Shown: positions 10,907 to 21,739 of the stretch, one piece after another
How positions within the stretch are numbered: the stretch's first letter is position 1
How the letters are laid out: each line of letters starts with the position of its first letter
DNA from: Amorphophallus konjac
Taxonomy: Eukaryota; Streptophyta; Magnoliopsida; Alismatales; Araceae
Direction of reading: 5' to 3'
Assembly (NCBI GenBank): GCA_022559845.1
Contig: JAHNEJ010001605.1
Span: 85,551-149,550 of the forward strand
Length of the DNA: 64,000 bases
Made by a program: the position numbers and the translations under genes
Notes under the pieces: model-generated
Told to the model about the DNA's origin: nothing
Database searches by the model: none
The model's input: the letters and a program-made list of their open reading frames with translations, nothing else

Positions 10907-11598
10907 CTTGATACGCCTGAAATACTGATATTTATCAAAACTTGTTGACTCTTGGGTACCTTCTAAAGAGAAATCTTTGACGCAATCTCCATTAGGTAAC
11001 TTCTGAAAATAACTATGCGTCTATGCCACATCTCTTTAATCTCAAGATCCTTAGTTAAAACCCTTTGATCTTCACTTTTAATATATCCTATCAAAATCAA
11101 TTCATTATTTATACAATTAACTTTTATTATGAGGTTCATTTTATAAATAACCAACACCCTTTAACACCAACCCCAATCAACCCCAGCTTAGGGCAAAGGC
11201 GATGATGGCGAACACCATGGCCCACCCAAGGATGGCAAACTCGGTTTCGGTCTCGGTTTCGCCCGGGTCCGAAACCGAGTTGACTCGGTTTCGGTTTCGG
11301 TTTCGGCCGAAACCGGCCGAAACCCATATAAAAGGTCAAAAAAATTAAATTAATTCTAAAAAATATGATAAAAAATCATAAAAAATATTAATAATCACTT
11401 AAAATCACAAAAATCATTACACATGCATTTGACTGAATAAGTTAGTGCAATAACTTTGAAGTAGACAACTACAAAAATTGAACTTCAAACATTGAACATG
11501 TGATAGTTAAAGTAATATTCCATTGTACATTAATACAAGCAGTACAAAATTAGACAAAATAGATAAAATAATTGTTACAAAAATTCATTGATTCTTAC

Positions 11599-14500
11599 CT
11601 AATATGGATAATAATTATTAGAAGAACCTTCTCCCTCATCGTCTGGCCCTTGATGTTGATACCCATAACCATGTTGCATGTATGGTCTATATTCACTATA
11701 ACCAAACAATGAGGTAGCCAAGTCCTGCATCCCTCTTTGGATCCCTCTTGGAGTGTTTGGTTGGCTTGAGCCGAATCCAGTATCAGCATAAGAATCTTGA
11801 GGAAGAGAAGAGGAACTGGCCGGATGGAAGTTGAATGATGGTTCATAACCCCACGACCGATAAATCGTTGCCTCCTGTTGGCCACCTCCATAACCTGATG
11901 GATGCCCATATTGACTCTGTGACTCATGTCCTCCCTCACCCTGACTGTATCCTCTGCCTGTGTCTGCGTGGAAGGAGGAAGGACCACCAGCATCCCCACC
12001 GCCAGTAGTAGCACCTGTAGCACCTGGCACATACGAAAATATATAATTTATCTCCTACCAAAACCTTTTCTGATTCGAACTGATAATAAGAATTTAAGTT
12101 ACTTTCCAAAATAAAAAATCAAATGATCACGAAACCTGCAGTCTCCAGTCGCCTTTTGGCCTTTGGGGATGCTTTTTCCTGTGCCGGTGTGCTTTCTTCT
12201 TGCACCCTTGACATGAATCATGTTCCCCTTGGCGTGTGCCTCAAATAAATCTGCTTTAACTGTTCAATTGCCGGGTCCTCTCGAGCAGCAATATTTGTTC
12301 TCTCAGTTTGCCCATGCACTGATGTACTTCTTCTTAAGGATGTAGGTGCCTTGCCCATTCTAGGAGTGACTGGCCTGCTATCTGAGTCGGAGTGTCTAGC
12401 TGGCTGAAAATCATGTTGCTCCTCAGTGTCCTCAACAACCCTAGACATGTGGGCATGAGTATCTCTGGCCCTCTTTGATTTTCTTCTTAATTCGGGATCC
12501 CTTTGCTCATCTTCATCTAGTATGCCCTCTGCCCATCTTCTATCATCATCATCAAAAACGGGCTCATCAACCTGCTCTCGTGTCTCCACCCAAGACTGCA
12601 ACGGATTCTCATCATCAAATAAGGCATCCACATCAATTTCTGCGGCGGCATCCCCGGCGGCGCGTTTGTCTCGCAGCTGTTGTCTCAACCTCATATTCTT
12701 TATTCTCAACCTCATATTGTAGTGGCAGTACACTAATTTCTCTAACCGTTCAGCCTTTAGCCGATTGCGAACCTTTGAGTGTATAAGGCTAAACGTGCTC
12801 CAATTTCTTTCACATTGACTTGCTGATGTTGTTTGACTGAGCACCCTAATTGCAATGAAAGCCAATGCATTGTTACCCATATCTCGGTTGTTAACCATTA
12901 TCCACCAGTCAGCTGTTCCACCAACCATAAAAAAATACATTTTAGTTGTAAAAATATATATTCATCAGGTTAAGAAATCCAAAAAATAAAATATACCTGG
13001 GCTCACTCTTCCCACAGCGTATTGCAATTGGGAGTCAGCATATGTCTCAGTCCTCATTCTGTAATGGTTCATCTACAAACATAAAGTAATAGATTAACAT
13101 AACTACTTAAATAAATTCTATACATGTTATTGACAGTATCAAATAAAGGCGAACCTCTACTTCGGCCTCCAGTCTCTTTTCTGGATTCCTCGATAAACGA
13201 CCAATGACTTTTAAAGTCCCTTGAAGCACCTCGCCATCAACATGTGCATCGGCACCGTACATAAATCGAGGGTTGAAGAAATAACCTGCATTTGTGTATA
13301 ATTAACTAAATAAAATTTATAAAATAACATAAAGGCATTACCTCAATTTCAGTACAATTAATCACTCACCAGCTGCATGCAAGTCATGGTGTAATGTGTT
13401 GTCCCATCTCTGGTCAATAATTTTCCACCATTTTGCATAATGTTTGGGAAGGGAATGCTGCAACTCCAATTTGGCACGGTCCATGGCCTCGTATAGATAG
13501 CCCATATCATTCTTCTCATCGCCATCCACCATTCTTAGGACCTTCACGAGAGGTGTGACTACTTTCAAGTACCGTGACACCCTGTCCCAGAATTTGTTGT
13601 CGTCCACGACGTGGCAGACATCCAGATAATCCATCTGTGTATCAACATTGCCCTTGTCGATGTATTCCCGCAGGGCATTGTGGTACATGAAAGCTTTCAG
13701 CTCATTCTTGTACCTGTGCAGATAAATGAAAATTGAAGCTGCATCAACTGCTACATATCAGTAAGGATAAAGTATCAAGAATTGAGATCAATCTTATACC
13801 TGTGCAAAGACTCCAAAGAAATAAAATTGGAAGCAAATCTGGTTGGGCCTGCACGGATGATATCTCGCCCTCCACTGGCATGCGCCCTGAACATATTTAG
13901 TATCCTAGGATGGCCATAGATATACTGTGTGACTTTTTGTGCCTTGTCAATTGTCTTCTTCACATGCTTTTCCTTCCCTATGTCTTCAAGCATCAGATCA
14001 AGACAATGTGCTGCACATGGGAGCCAATATAAATGACTGCGCTTTTGCATCAATTTCTTTCCTGCAGCCTTGTAACTGGCTTCATTATCAGTCACCACCT
14101 GCACAACATTCTCCTCTCCAATTTGTTCTACCATGCCATCCATCAAATGAAACAAATAATTTGCATTCTTTTCATAATCTGATGCATCAACTGATTTCAC
14201 AAACACTGTACCGCTGATGCAATACACCAAAAAGTTTATCATGGACTTTTTCGTGGTACCAGTCCAACCATCACACATGATGGTGCATCCTCTCTCCACC
14301 CATATATGCTTGAAGCTTTCAACCCAATCATGGAGCTCCTCAACCTCTCCCTCAAGGCCACGCCCGTATATGTCTCGACGTGAGGGGGCTTGCAAGCCAG
14401 GGCCAGCATCTGCTATGGCATCTATCATAGGTTGGAAATATTCACTTGAAGCTGCATGTGCAGGGACACCTGAATGAAAAAACCATTTGCAAATAGATTT

Positions 14501-15088
14501 AAATGCATGCCCTGCAACTTCTGCTGATTTTTTGACCCCTCTCATTGCTTGCTTGATTTTAGGTTGTGTAGCTTGGGGCCTTCTGTGCAGATAGCTGTCC
14601 ATGGGACCTGTTCCCTGCGTATGTGGGGCAGCACCAACGTCAGGACGTCGTGCAGCTGTACTCTCATAAGTCCCTGATCCCATGGCTCCCTTCCCTTTCC
14701 TTCGAGCGGCTTGTTCACGCTCCCTTGCTTCAGTCAGCTCTGGATCAGAATCCTCAGTGCCTTCCTCATCATCATCCCTTCTAACCCTTCTGCCAGAAAT
14801 CTCCTCAGCAATTTCAGCCTCATCCTCAGCCCTTTGTTGCACCCTCTCCCTTTTCCCCAGAAGGCATTGGCGCATCTCTTCTCGCACCTCTCGGGGACAG
14901 TTGTCACATTGTCTGACCTCTCCTCTTACCCCTGCCAAATGTTGTTTTCCTCTGGTAATTCCACCATACATTTCCTTACCACAGTAATTGCATTTCACCT
15001 TTCTTCTCTTAGCATCTATTAAAGACATGTGGGCCCACCCCGGATCCTCCTGCCCTTGCTGCTCCTGTGTTTGCTGACGTCTAGGCAT
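11599..15088 (-). CDS. hAT transposase (BED finger, DDE domain, hAT dimerisation domain)
   Basis: The transposase would bind the element ends and cut and paste it in the nucleus. Six exons joined by GT-AG introns keep one frame: 15088-13800, 13713-13370, 13285-13155, 13072-12997, 12912-12136, 12023-11599. The start MPRRQQTQEQQ is the first ATG of the longest exon. Exon 1 holds a BED-type zinc finger (C33, C36, H50), the first catalytic Asp in CDGWTG (D273) and the second in VVTDNEAS (D334). Exon 5 holds the dimerisation region ALAFIAIRVLSQ with the catalytic Glu in CERNWS. The last exon adds a Gly/Tyr/Gln-rich tail. An in-frame TGA at 12218-12220 interrupts exon 5 after the dimerisation domain, so the protein is either C-terminally shortened or recently disabled. 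Confidence 0.88.
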
Positions 15089-15147
15089 GATGCTGCATTA
15101 AGACAGTGACACACAAAAAGGTATAAGTACAATTAAAAACTTAACCC

Positions 15148-15645
15148 TTAATTAGCAAGTAACCCTTAATCACCCTTGCAAAAAATCAATTACCAGTATG
15201 ATCCCACCCCAAAATCTTCAATGTAGTTTAATTGAGCTTCAATTTAGCCTAAGCAAACTGACTTAGACAAAAGCCCCAAATTTTATATACTAATTAACCG
15301 TTAATTATCATTTACCCCTTAATCACCTTTTGAAAAAATCAATTGGCAGCATGATCCCACCCCAAAATCTTCAATGAAGCTTAATTAACCTTAAATTGTG
15401 GCTAAAAAACTCGAATTAGACAAAAGCCCCAATTTCTATGACCTAATTAGGGCTTAATTAGCAATTAACTATTAATCACCCTTGGGAAAAACTAATTACC
15501 CGCATGATCCAACCCCAAAATCCTCAATGAACCTTAATTTAACTTCAATTGAGCCTAAGCAAACCAATTTAGACAAAAGCCCCAATTTTTAAAATCTGAT
15601 TAGGGTTTAATTAGCAAATAACCCTTAAGCCCTTAATCACCCTTG
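15148..15645. repeat. ~153-bp tandem repeats upstream of the transposase
   Basis: About three and a half AT-rich units start near 15148, 15302, 15454 and 15608. They share ttaattagcaattaaccctt, then gatcccaccccaaaatcttc and gacaaaagccccaa. They occupy the transposase 5' flank and could be promoter or leader sequence. Confidence 0.85.
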
Positions 15646-15837
15646 GAATAAACTTAATAAGCAAGACTTGCTTACCCCAAATTTTTAACCCAACCAAAAG
15701 AACACAACAAAATAATCAAACAAAACCCAATGAAATTAACCTCAAACAAAATAATCAAACCCTTGAAGTTGAAGTTGTGTTGGCGCAAGAAGGCTCCCTC
15801 AGACCGACTCGGACGGCCTTTCACCCTTGGTCGGACA

Positions 15838-15992
15838 GCAGCCGGCAGGCAGCAGCCAGCAGGAGCAGCCGCAGGCAGCAGCCGCAGCACAGCAGCAGCA
15901 GGCCGCCAGCAGCAGCAGCAGCAGGCAGCGGCAGCAGCGGCAGCAGCACAGGCGCGGCAGCGGCAGCGGCAGCAGCGGCAGCGGCAGACACC
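15838..15992. repeat. CAG/CGG-rich low-complexity stretch
   Basis: Imperfect trinucleotide sequence made of cag, cgg and gcc units. It opens long poly-Gln and poly-Ala frames on both strands, none of which resembles a protein. Confidence 0.9.
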
Positions 15993-16494
15993 ACCCGCGA
16001 CTGTCACACCAGGGGGGGAAGGTTTCGGCCGAAACCTGTGGGTTATGGGGTTTCGGGGGCCAACATTGGCCATAAAGTCACTAGTTTCGGCCGAAACCAA
16101 ACGGTTTCGGGCCGAAACCGTTTGGTTTCGGGCGAAACTCGTATCGGTTTCGCCCGAAACCGATACCCCCTTTAGTTTCGGATTGCTACAGTGTTTAATG
16201 TGTGTTTCGGATCGGTTATGGCCGAAACCGATACGTTTCGGCCGAAACGTATCGGTTTCGGCCGAAACTGCCATCTATGGGCCCACCGCCATCCTCGCCT
16301 GAGCCCACCGCCTGATCCCGCCACTGCCAGAGACGTGGCTGCTGCGGCTCACAGTCCCACCCTATTCTCTCTCTCCCCGCCCTCTCTCTCTCTTTGTGCA
16401 GCACCAGCCGGTACCGGGATCATATGGCCCAAACCGTACCGGCCAAGGCCATTACCGGTGCATACCTGGCAGTATTGAATACCATGCTGACACC

Positions 16495-17466
16495 TTGATG
16501 TTCGGGTCAGATAGACAGAATTCTGTGGGTCCTCCACAAGGCTAGTATGAACCTCCCATATGCATGCCCCACACCATAACTCCTGGGCTTTTGTTTGATC
16601 TCTTCCTTCCTGCCTTCCCCCAACAGTGCTCATAGATATCCGCCCATCCATCTCTTGTTCAGAATGAGAGTAAATGATGCAGACACATTGTTAAATCTGG
16701 CATCGAATTGCAGCCAGGCACAGTAGGTGGAAAGTTCAGGCAGTTTGGTAAGGGTGGGAAGGTTACTATTAGAGCAAGAGTTAGGGAGAGAAGTGCACTT
16801 TGGTGAGTGTGAGAAGGTTGCTGTTGGAGAAGAGTGAGGTAGAGAAGGGCACTTTGGTTCCTTAGAAATGGTCTTTTTCCCCCCACCTTTTTCTTGGGAG
16901 GGGGGGGGGGGTGTTTCTCAATGGCAAGTTTGACGGCCCAACAGTTGGCCGATGTACAGTGGAGTGGGCAGATACAGGCCCATTCATTGTCAGATCAGCT
17001 ATTCCGATTTCCGAGTCCATGTGGTGAGAAATGTGCCACAGGATCGGTGTGGTCAGCTGAAATCTTACCTGGTTCGGCCAATCCGTGCGGATCCCAGTCA
17101 GTGTTTGGAACACTGTCATGTTATTCTCCTGATGCATTTGTTTATGTCAAGTAGACATTGAGGATATGCTTATGCTCTCCTGCTTTAAGTTAATTCCTCT
17201 TTTTTTGTAAAATGTTCTTAAAATGCAGATGTTTAAAGATTCTGGGTAGCAGCTGATTAGTGAAATTATAAAGATACTTCATGTTATTTGTTGTTGCTTG
17301 TGCCTCCTTGATGCATTTACTTATGTCAAATTACAGACACTGAAGGCGCACTTGTCTCCTGTGTCAAGTGTCCTAACAGTAGTTCTTTGAGATAATCATT
17401 CAATATGCTTTTTTATAACTTATTCCTCAGGTACTGTCTCATCATGTATTGATTTATCTTTTGCAG
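16495..17466. other. Non-coding sequence just upstream of the first visible CLPR3 exon
   Basis: Probably CLPR3 intron. The sequence around ttgatgcattt..cttatgtcaa occurs twice (about 17128 and 17310), an old short duplication. A poly-G run is at 16901-16910. No exon was found. Confidence 0.5.
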
Positions 17467-20400
17467 ATCCAAACTGTTGCTGTTGGAGCTGCAATAGGTC
17501 AGGCTTGCCTACTTCTTGCTGCAGGAAAGAAGGGTAGAAGGTTTATGATGCCGCATTCCAAAGGTAGGATTTTATGTCAATATTGCTTCTTTTCTCTCCC
17601 CCCTCTGCTTTTGTTGTTGGGTTTCTTTTGGTTGGGCAGAGGAATGCTTGACTTTCTAAATGTCCATTTTGTGCTGTGCAGCTATGATTCAGCAACCTCG
17701 TGTTCCGTCATCTGGGCTTATGCAAGCAAGTGATGTTATTATCCGTGCTAAGGAGGTGAACATGTCCATTCTTAAATACATGTGGTTGATTGTCTGGTGA
17801 CTCATTTGTGAACTGCAAGTAGTGGACTCATTGACTAGGAACCTCTGCCTATTCCAGGGAAGAAAAATAAGTTAAGGAAATCCTGAACATCTTCCAACAT
17901 GTAGACAAAAAATTTAGAGTTATCGTCTAAACTTCAATTCATTTATGTAGTCTTGGAGCTTACCATCAAAAAAATGTTAAATGTTAGAAAATAAGCCCCT
18001 GATGAGAGGGGGAACCATACAAAATCCTCAGAGCTTACTTAGTGCTGCTGGCAACAATTAGAAAGTTGTGATTCAACAGTGTCCAACTAATCACCAATTC
18101 TATGCTTCTTAAACAAGATATATGGTTAATTTTGTGCCCTTCATATGGTATGTTGCCGAGTGATGAATTCAAGCCCTTGTCGCCCTTAAAGCATCATGGA
18201 TGCATCTTGTGTAGGCAAATGCATGTGCAGGTAAATGTCTTGGAGTAGCAACGTAATCCTATATTGAATAGATGAGCTTATTTGCCTGGCTGATAGGCCT
18301 ACTATTTTTTTTTGTTTCTGTCTACCAATATCCTGGGCCTTTATGACACTCAACAGATCTCGTATTGTCCTCTGTGCACTAGGTGTCTGTATGTGCTTTT
18401 GAAGAGTGAGGAGCAATCTCTGGGTACCAAAATTTGCTTTTGGAAAAATTAGGAACTGGCATTCACGGTGACGGTAGAGTCTGCTCAAGTTGTATGTATT
18501 ACCTTTGGAGTTTGATGCATATCTAACTTCAGTTGCATATTTCACGCACACATTGTCTTTTCTGTGCCAAGGACTTTGGCTCAGTTTGGCTGAGGTACCA
18601 TAACTTGTCTTTTTGAGGATTGATTTAAGAGATAATGACTACTTATATGTAACTAACCAAAATTGTTGGTGATATTGTGCTCGTTGTATGCAAGAACTGG
18701 CAGAAGTTAGGGTGTTTGGGTGCATTATTTTCTGCAGTAATGAGACTTAAGAGTAAGGGCTCAGTGTTCAGACCGAGGAAATGTGGATACTTGGTGGTGC
18801 ATAGCGGAAGTGCTAGTCTGAAAATAGATATTCAGTGGTCATCCATCAATGACAGTAAGGAAGCACAAAATACTCTGCCGTGGGAAGTGCACAATGAGAA
18901 ACAAGACTGGCTGACATGCATTCAGTGAGGATCCTTGTGGATGGTGATATCCTGCGTGTGGAAGCTAAAGTGCAGGCTCACTTGGATGTATGTGTCACGG
19001 GACTTGCCATTAGTGAGGGGGTAATGTCAAATATATCACAAGTTTGTGAAGAGCCATCAGATAACACAAAGTTGTGGAAAGACTTGTAGCATGAAATAAA
19101 GGTTTTATCAGTTGGGCAAAGGGTGACATGAGGTCAGTTGCTGGTAGATGGTTACCTTTCTTGTTGCACAGTATGCTCATGCAACCAGGGAGCAAACCTC
19201 ATAGGTTCCCCTGGAGTCCTAGAAATTAGACAAACTGCTGCCTGTGTGAGGCCAAAGTTACAAGGATCCCATGACATGACATGTACTCATAGATAAGAGT
19301 GAGACTTTGATCTTGATTATCAATCAACTTGTTGTGTAATGTAACAAGAAAACTGCAAGACTTTGCTTAAACTTTGTATGGACTTGCTAGGTAACATGAT
19401 GAAAAAATGAGGATCGGGTAGATCAATTGTGATTTTTGTTAAATGCAAGCTTTTTTCTCCTCTGTAATCATGCAAGAAGATTCTTCAGTTTGACTTGGGG
19501 CAACCAGTCACAACCTAGGCTGCCTATGATTTTTTGAAACTGGCCAGTCTATTAAGATACCCAAATAAGGTGTATTTTCTTCCTGCATGATTAATATAGC
19601 ATGCAAGGCAATTCTTGAGTTTGACCATGCTTTTTTAGAATTGACAAATAGTGATGTGACATGATTATGTACAAGAAGACAAGATTTGAAAAATCGTTGA
19701 TCCATTAAAACTTTCCCAAAAACTTACAGGGAAATTGTGGCAGGAGGAAACTTGTCCCTGCACCCTGCCTAGCATCATGAATGACCATTGTCCTACCCCA
19801 ATCCCATTGGTTGCTTTTACAACACCATTCTAGGTTTAGTTGACCTTACTGTTCCTCACCCAAAAAAAGGGGATGCAACTTTGAGGATTTCATGAAATTT
19901 TGGGAGACTGATATGCACCTTCTAGAACCTTAAGAAATTGTGGAGAGCCCTATGAGAACTTTCAAATAACTTGTATTCAGATAGCTCCACAGAAGGGAGA
20001 CTCAGGGATCAGGATCTGATCGGCCGACCCAAAACCGATTCAGATCGATGGGACCGGTCGATCCAGACCAATCCTGGCGGGGAGTCAGGCTGGCAGACCC
20101 GGCTGACTATAGGCATGTCCATAAAAATTCTAAAAAACAGCAAAAAAATCTTAAAAATGGGAAAACTGTTCTAACATAGTTAAGGATCAAATTTAATGTG
20201 AAATAGTTGACATATGCTCAAGTTTTCATGAAAATCCCCTAATCAGAAATCCGAGGAGAGAAAATCCACCTAGAGAGAGAAAGAGAGTGCTAGTGAGTGG
20301 GGACCATGGTGGAGTGATCAAGAGGCTTGGATATTGCAAACATATTAAAACAGCAAAAAAAACATGCCCTAATAAAAAATCTGAGGGGAGAGAGAGAGAG

Positions 20401-21739
20401 AGAGAGAGTATACCTTTGAAGATCTCTTGGAGAAAATGGTTCTAGATGTGCCTAGAAGCAATTTTTCAACACCAACCACCCTTGATCTTCCTTCAACAAG
20501 CCTCTACAAGGGTGAGATTGATAGGGGAGAGTGTGTGTACGTGTGTGTGTGAGAGAGAGAGAGAGGTGTGATGTAGAGCAAAAAGGATGGAGAGCAAGAG
20601 TGTGTGTACGTGTGTGTGAAATAGTTTGACCAATCAAAAAAACCCCAGGCCAAAAGACCCCCCAGATAATTTCAAGTGGGGTTGCTTGGGTGGGATCGCC
20701 CAGTACCAGGTTGGATCTGGCGATCGACCCAATGCAGCCCGATTCAGGCCAATCCCGCCGATCCCAATGTAGAATTGGGATAGGGTGTTGTGGTATCGGA
20801 TCAGACCGCCCAAAATCCAATCGGATTGGGCGATCCAATCCAATGCGATCCAATTCGGCGAATCTTGGATGGCCCTAGCCTCTTCACCTCATCGTGCCAC
20901 ATAATACAAAGCCACTGTAGACTATAATGTAGGATTCACAAAGATGGCTCCCTAGGATATGGATATTATGAATTAAGATCTGATACTTTGCAGCATAAAT
21001 TCACAGAGAACAAACAAATAAATTTCAGGATAAGCTGTTGCAGGGCTTGTGTTGCTAGCACTTACGGATCCTTCTGAGAACGAAGCGTCTCTTTCTTTGT
21101 AATCCCACAGATGCTTAATGAATTTATCGGAACATCTTCGAGTGCTTTTATTGTGAATTCATTCTAGTGTCCTTTTTTCTTTCAGGATGTTCAGATGTTG
21201 TCGCATTTTTCATATCGTACAAGATTAACCACTTAGCTTTCTTGAAAATGAATAGCCTTATTGATGTAAATTTCATAATTATACAGGTTATACATAACAG
21301 GGACACACTTGTTGAACTCCTTGCAAAACACACTGGCAATGTAAGTATTTAACACATGATTTCCCTATTACGTGCTTCGGAATACAGGTCACTGGCTTAC
21401 ATGATTCCTTCTCAGTCTGTTGAGAAAGTTTCGAAGGTGATGCGAAGGCAGTTTTATATGGATTCTGTGAAGGCTCGGGAGTTTGGTGTTATCGACAAGG
21501 TACATTGGGATTGTTGATTAGCAATATTACATGCTGCAAGTAGGCAAGATACTGGCATAGCATGTTCCAATATCGTTTTGGATCTTTGAATGACCCTCAC
21601 TGGCGATTGCTAAGCAGTTGAGATGTGTTTAATTTTTGTACAGATCCTATGGCGTGGTCAGGAAAATATTATGTCTGATGTTGACGCACCGGAGGAATGG
21701 GACCGCAGATCAGGCATCAAGGTTGTTGATGGGATGTGA
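17467..21739 (+). CDS. CLPR3: CLPR3, non-catalytic plastid Clp protease subunit (C-terminal exons only)
   Basis: ClpR proteins are inactive ClpP relatives that build the plastid stromal Clp protease ring. Five GT-AG exons keep one frame: 17467-17563, 17682-17755, 21287-21340, 21416-21499, 21644-21739 (stop TGA). They read IQTVAVGAAIGQACLLL, MIQQPRVPSSGLM, VIHNRDTLVELLAKHTGN, VMRRQFYMDSVKAREFG and ILWRGQENIMSDV, closely as in plant CLPR3. The ClpP catalytic Ser is replaced (GAAIGQA) and the catalytic His is Gln (MIQQP), as expected for an R subunit. The N-terminal exons, including the transit peptide, were not found in the 17 kb upstream. They may lie before the window, beyond introns swollen by transposons, or be missing. 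The 3.5-kb intron holds a hAT MITE. Confidence 0.9.
17756..21286 (+). other. Large CLPR3 intron
   Basis: A 3531-bp intron between the exons ending RAKE and starting VIHNRD, with GT and AG borders. Apart from the MITE at 19988-20867 and GA/GT microsatellite sequence at about 20391-20620 inside it, nothing coding is seen. Confidence 0.85.
19988..20867. mobile_element. hAT-like MITE, GATCGG family, copy 2 (inverted relative to copy 1)
   Basis: An 880-bp non-coding element in the CLPR3 intron. It aligns end to end with the reverse complement of 8694-9667: atctgatcggccgaccc near the left end, aattcggcgaatcttg at the right end, and a shared AT-rich middle. The right terminus on the opposite strand, caagattcgccgaattgg, matches the terminal repeat of copy 1. 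Flanks gatagctc (19980-19987) and gatggccc (20868-20875) match at 6 of 8 bases, a decayed 8-bp duplication. Confidence 0.85.

Larger units (their letters stand above)
8451..11080 (-). mobile_element. 5'-truncated RTE-type LINE
   Basis: A non-LTR retrotransposon on the minus strand. Its 3' end (low coordinates) carries the (atg)n tail characteristic of RTE elements at 8450-8468. An exact 19-bp target-site duplication flanks it (8432-8450 and 11081-11099, atatatcctatcaaaatca). The 5' part, including most of the endonuclease, is missing, as usual for target-primed insertions. The reverse transcriptase is decayed. A hAT-like MITE interrupts it at 8694-9667 in the codons for the conserved C-terminal WFGHV motif. 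Confidence 0.92.
11227..16279 (-). mobile_element. hAT transposon with transposase gene (TTTCGG family)
   Basis: A 5053-bp DNA transposon. It has imperfect terminal inverted repeats (caaggatggca at 11227; catagatggca on the opposite strand at 16279) and an exact 8-bp target-site duplication, ggcccacc (11219-11226 and 16280-16287). Both subterminal regions carry arrays of tttcgg/ccgaaa, often as gtttcggccgaaac palindromes (about 11242-11326 and 16018-16270). Internally it encodes a six-exon hAT transposase on the minus strand. A region of 153-bp repeats and a CAG/CGG-rich stretch lie upstream of the transposase. Confidence 0.95.
8330..16486. mobile_element. Foldback hAT-like element (GGTAC family) carrying nested insertions
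   Basis: The two ends read caaggtattca (8330) and, on the opposite strand, catggtattca (16486), an imperfect terminal inverted repeat that starts with CA as in hAT elements. It is flanked by an 8-bp near-duplication, ctaacacc (8322-8329) and ctgacacc (16487-16494). Subterminal sequence is rich in palindromic GGTACC-type motifs on both sides (about 8355-8405 and 16408-16470). Without its insertions the element is only about 440 bp (8330-8450, 11100-11218 and 16288-16486), has no coding sequence, and is non-autonomous. It must be older than the RTE LINE and the hAT element inserted in it. Confidence 0.75.

Noticed and set aside
15730..16302. Long poly-Gln and poly-Ala ORFs on both strands
   Set aside because: They arise from the CAG/CGG-rich stretch and the subterminal TTTCGG array of the hAT element; every frame is open there.
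18186..18551. A 121-codon minus ORF in the CLPR3 intron
   Set aside because: No recognisable family, antisense within an intron; treated as chance.
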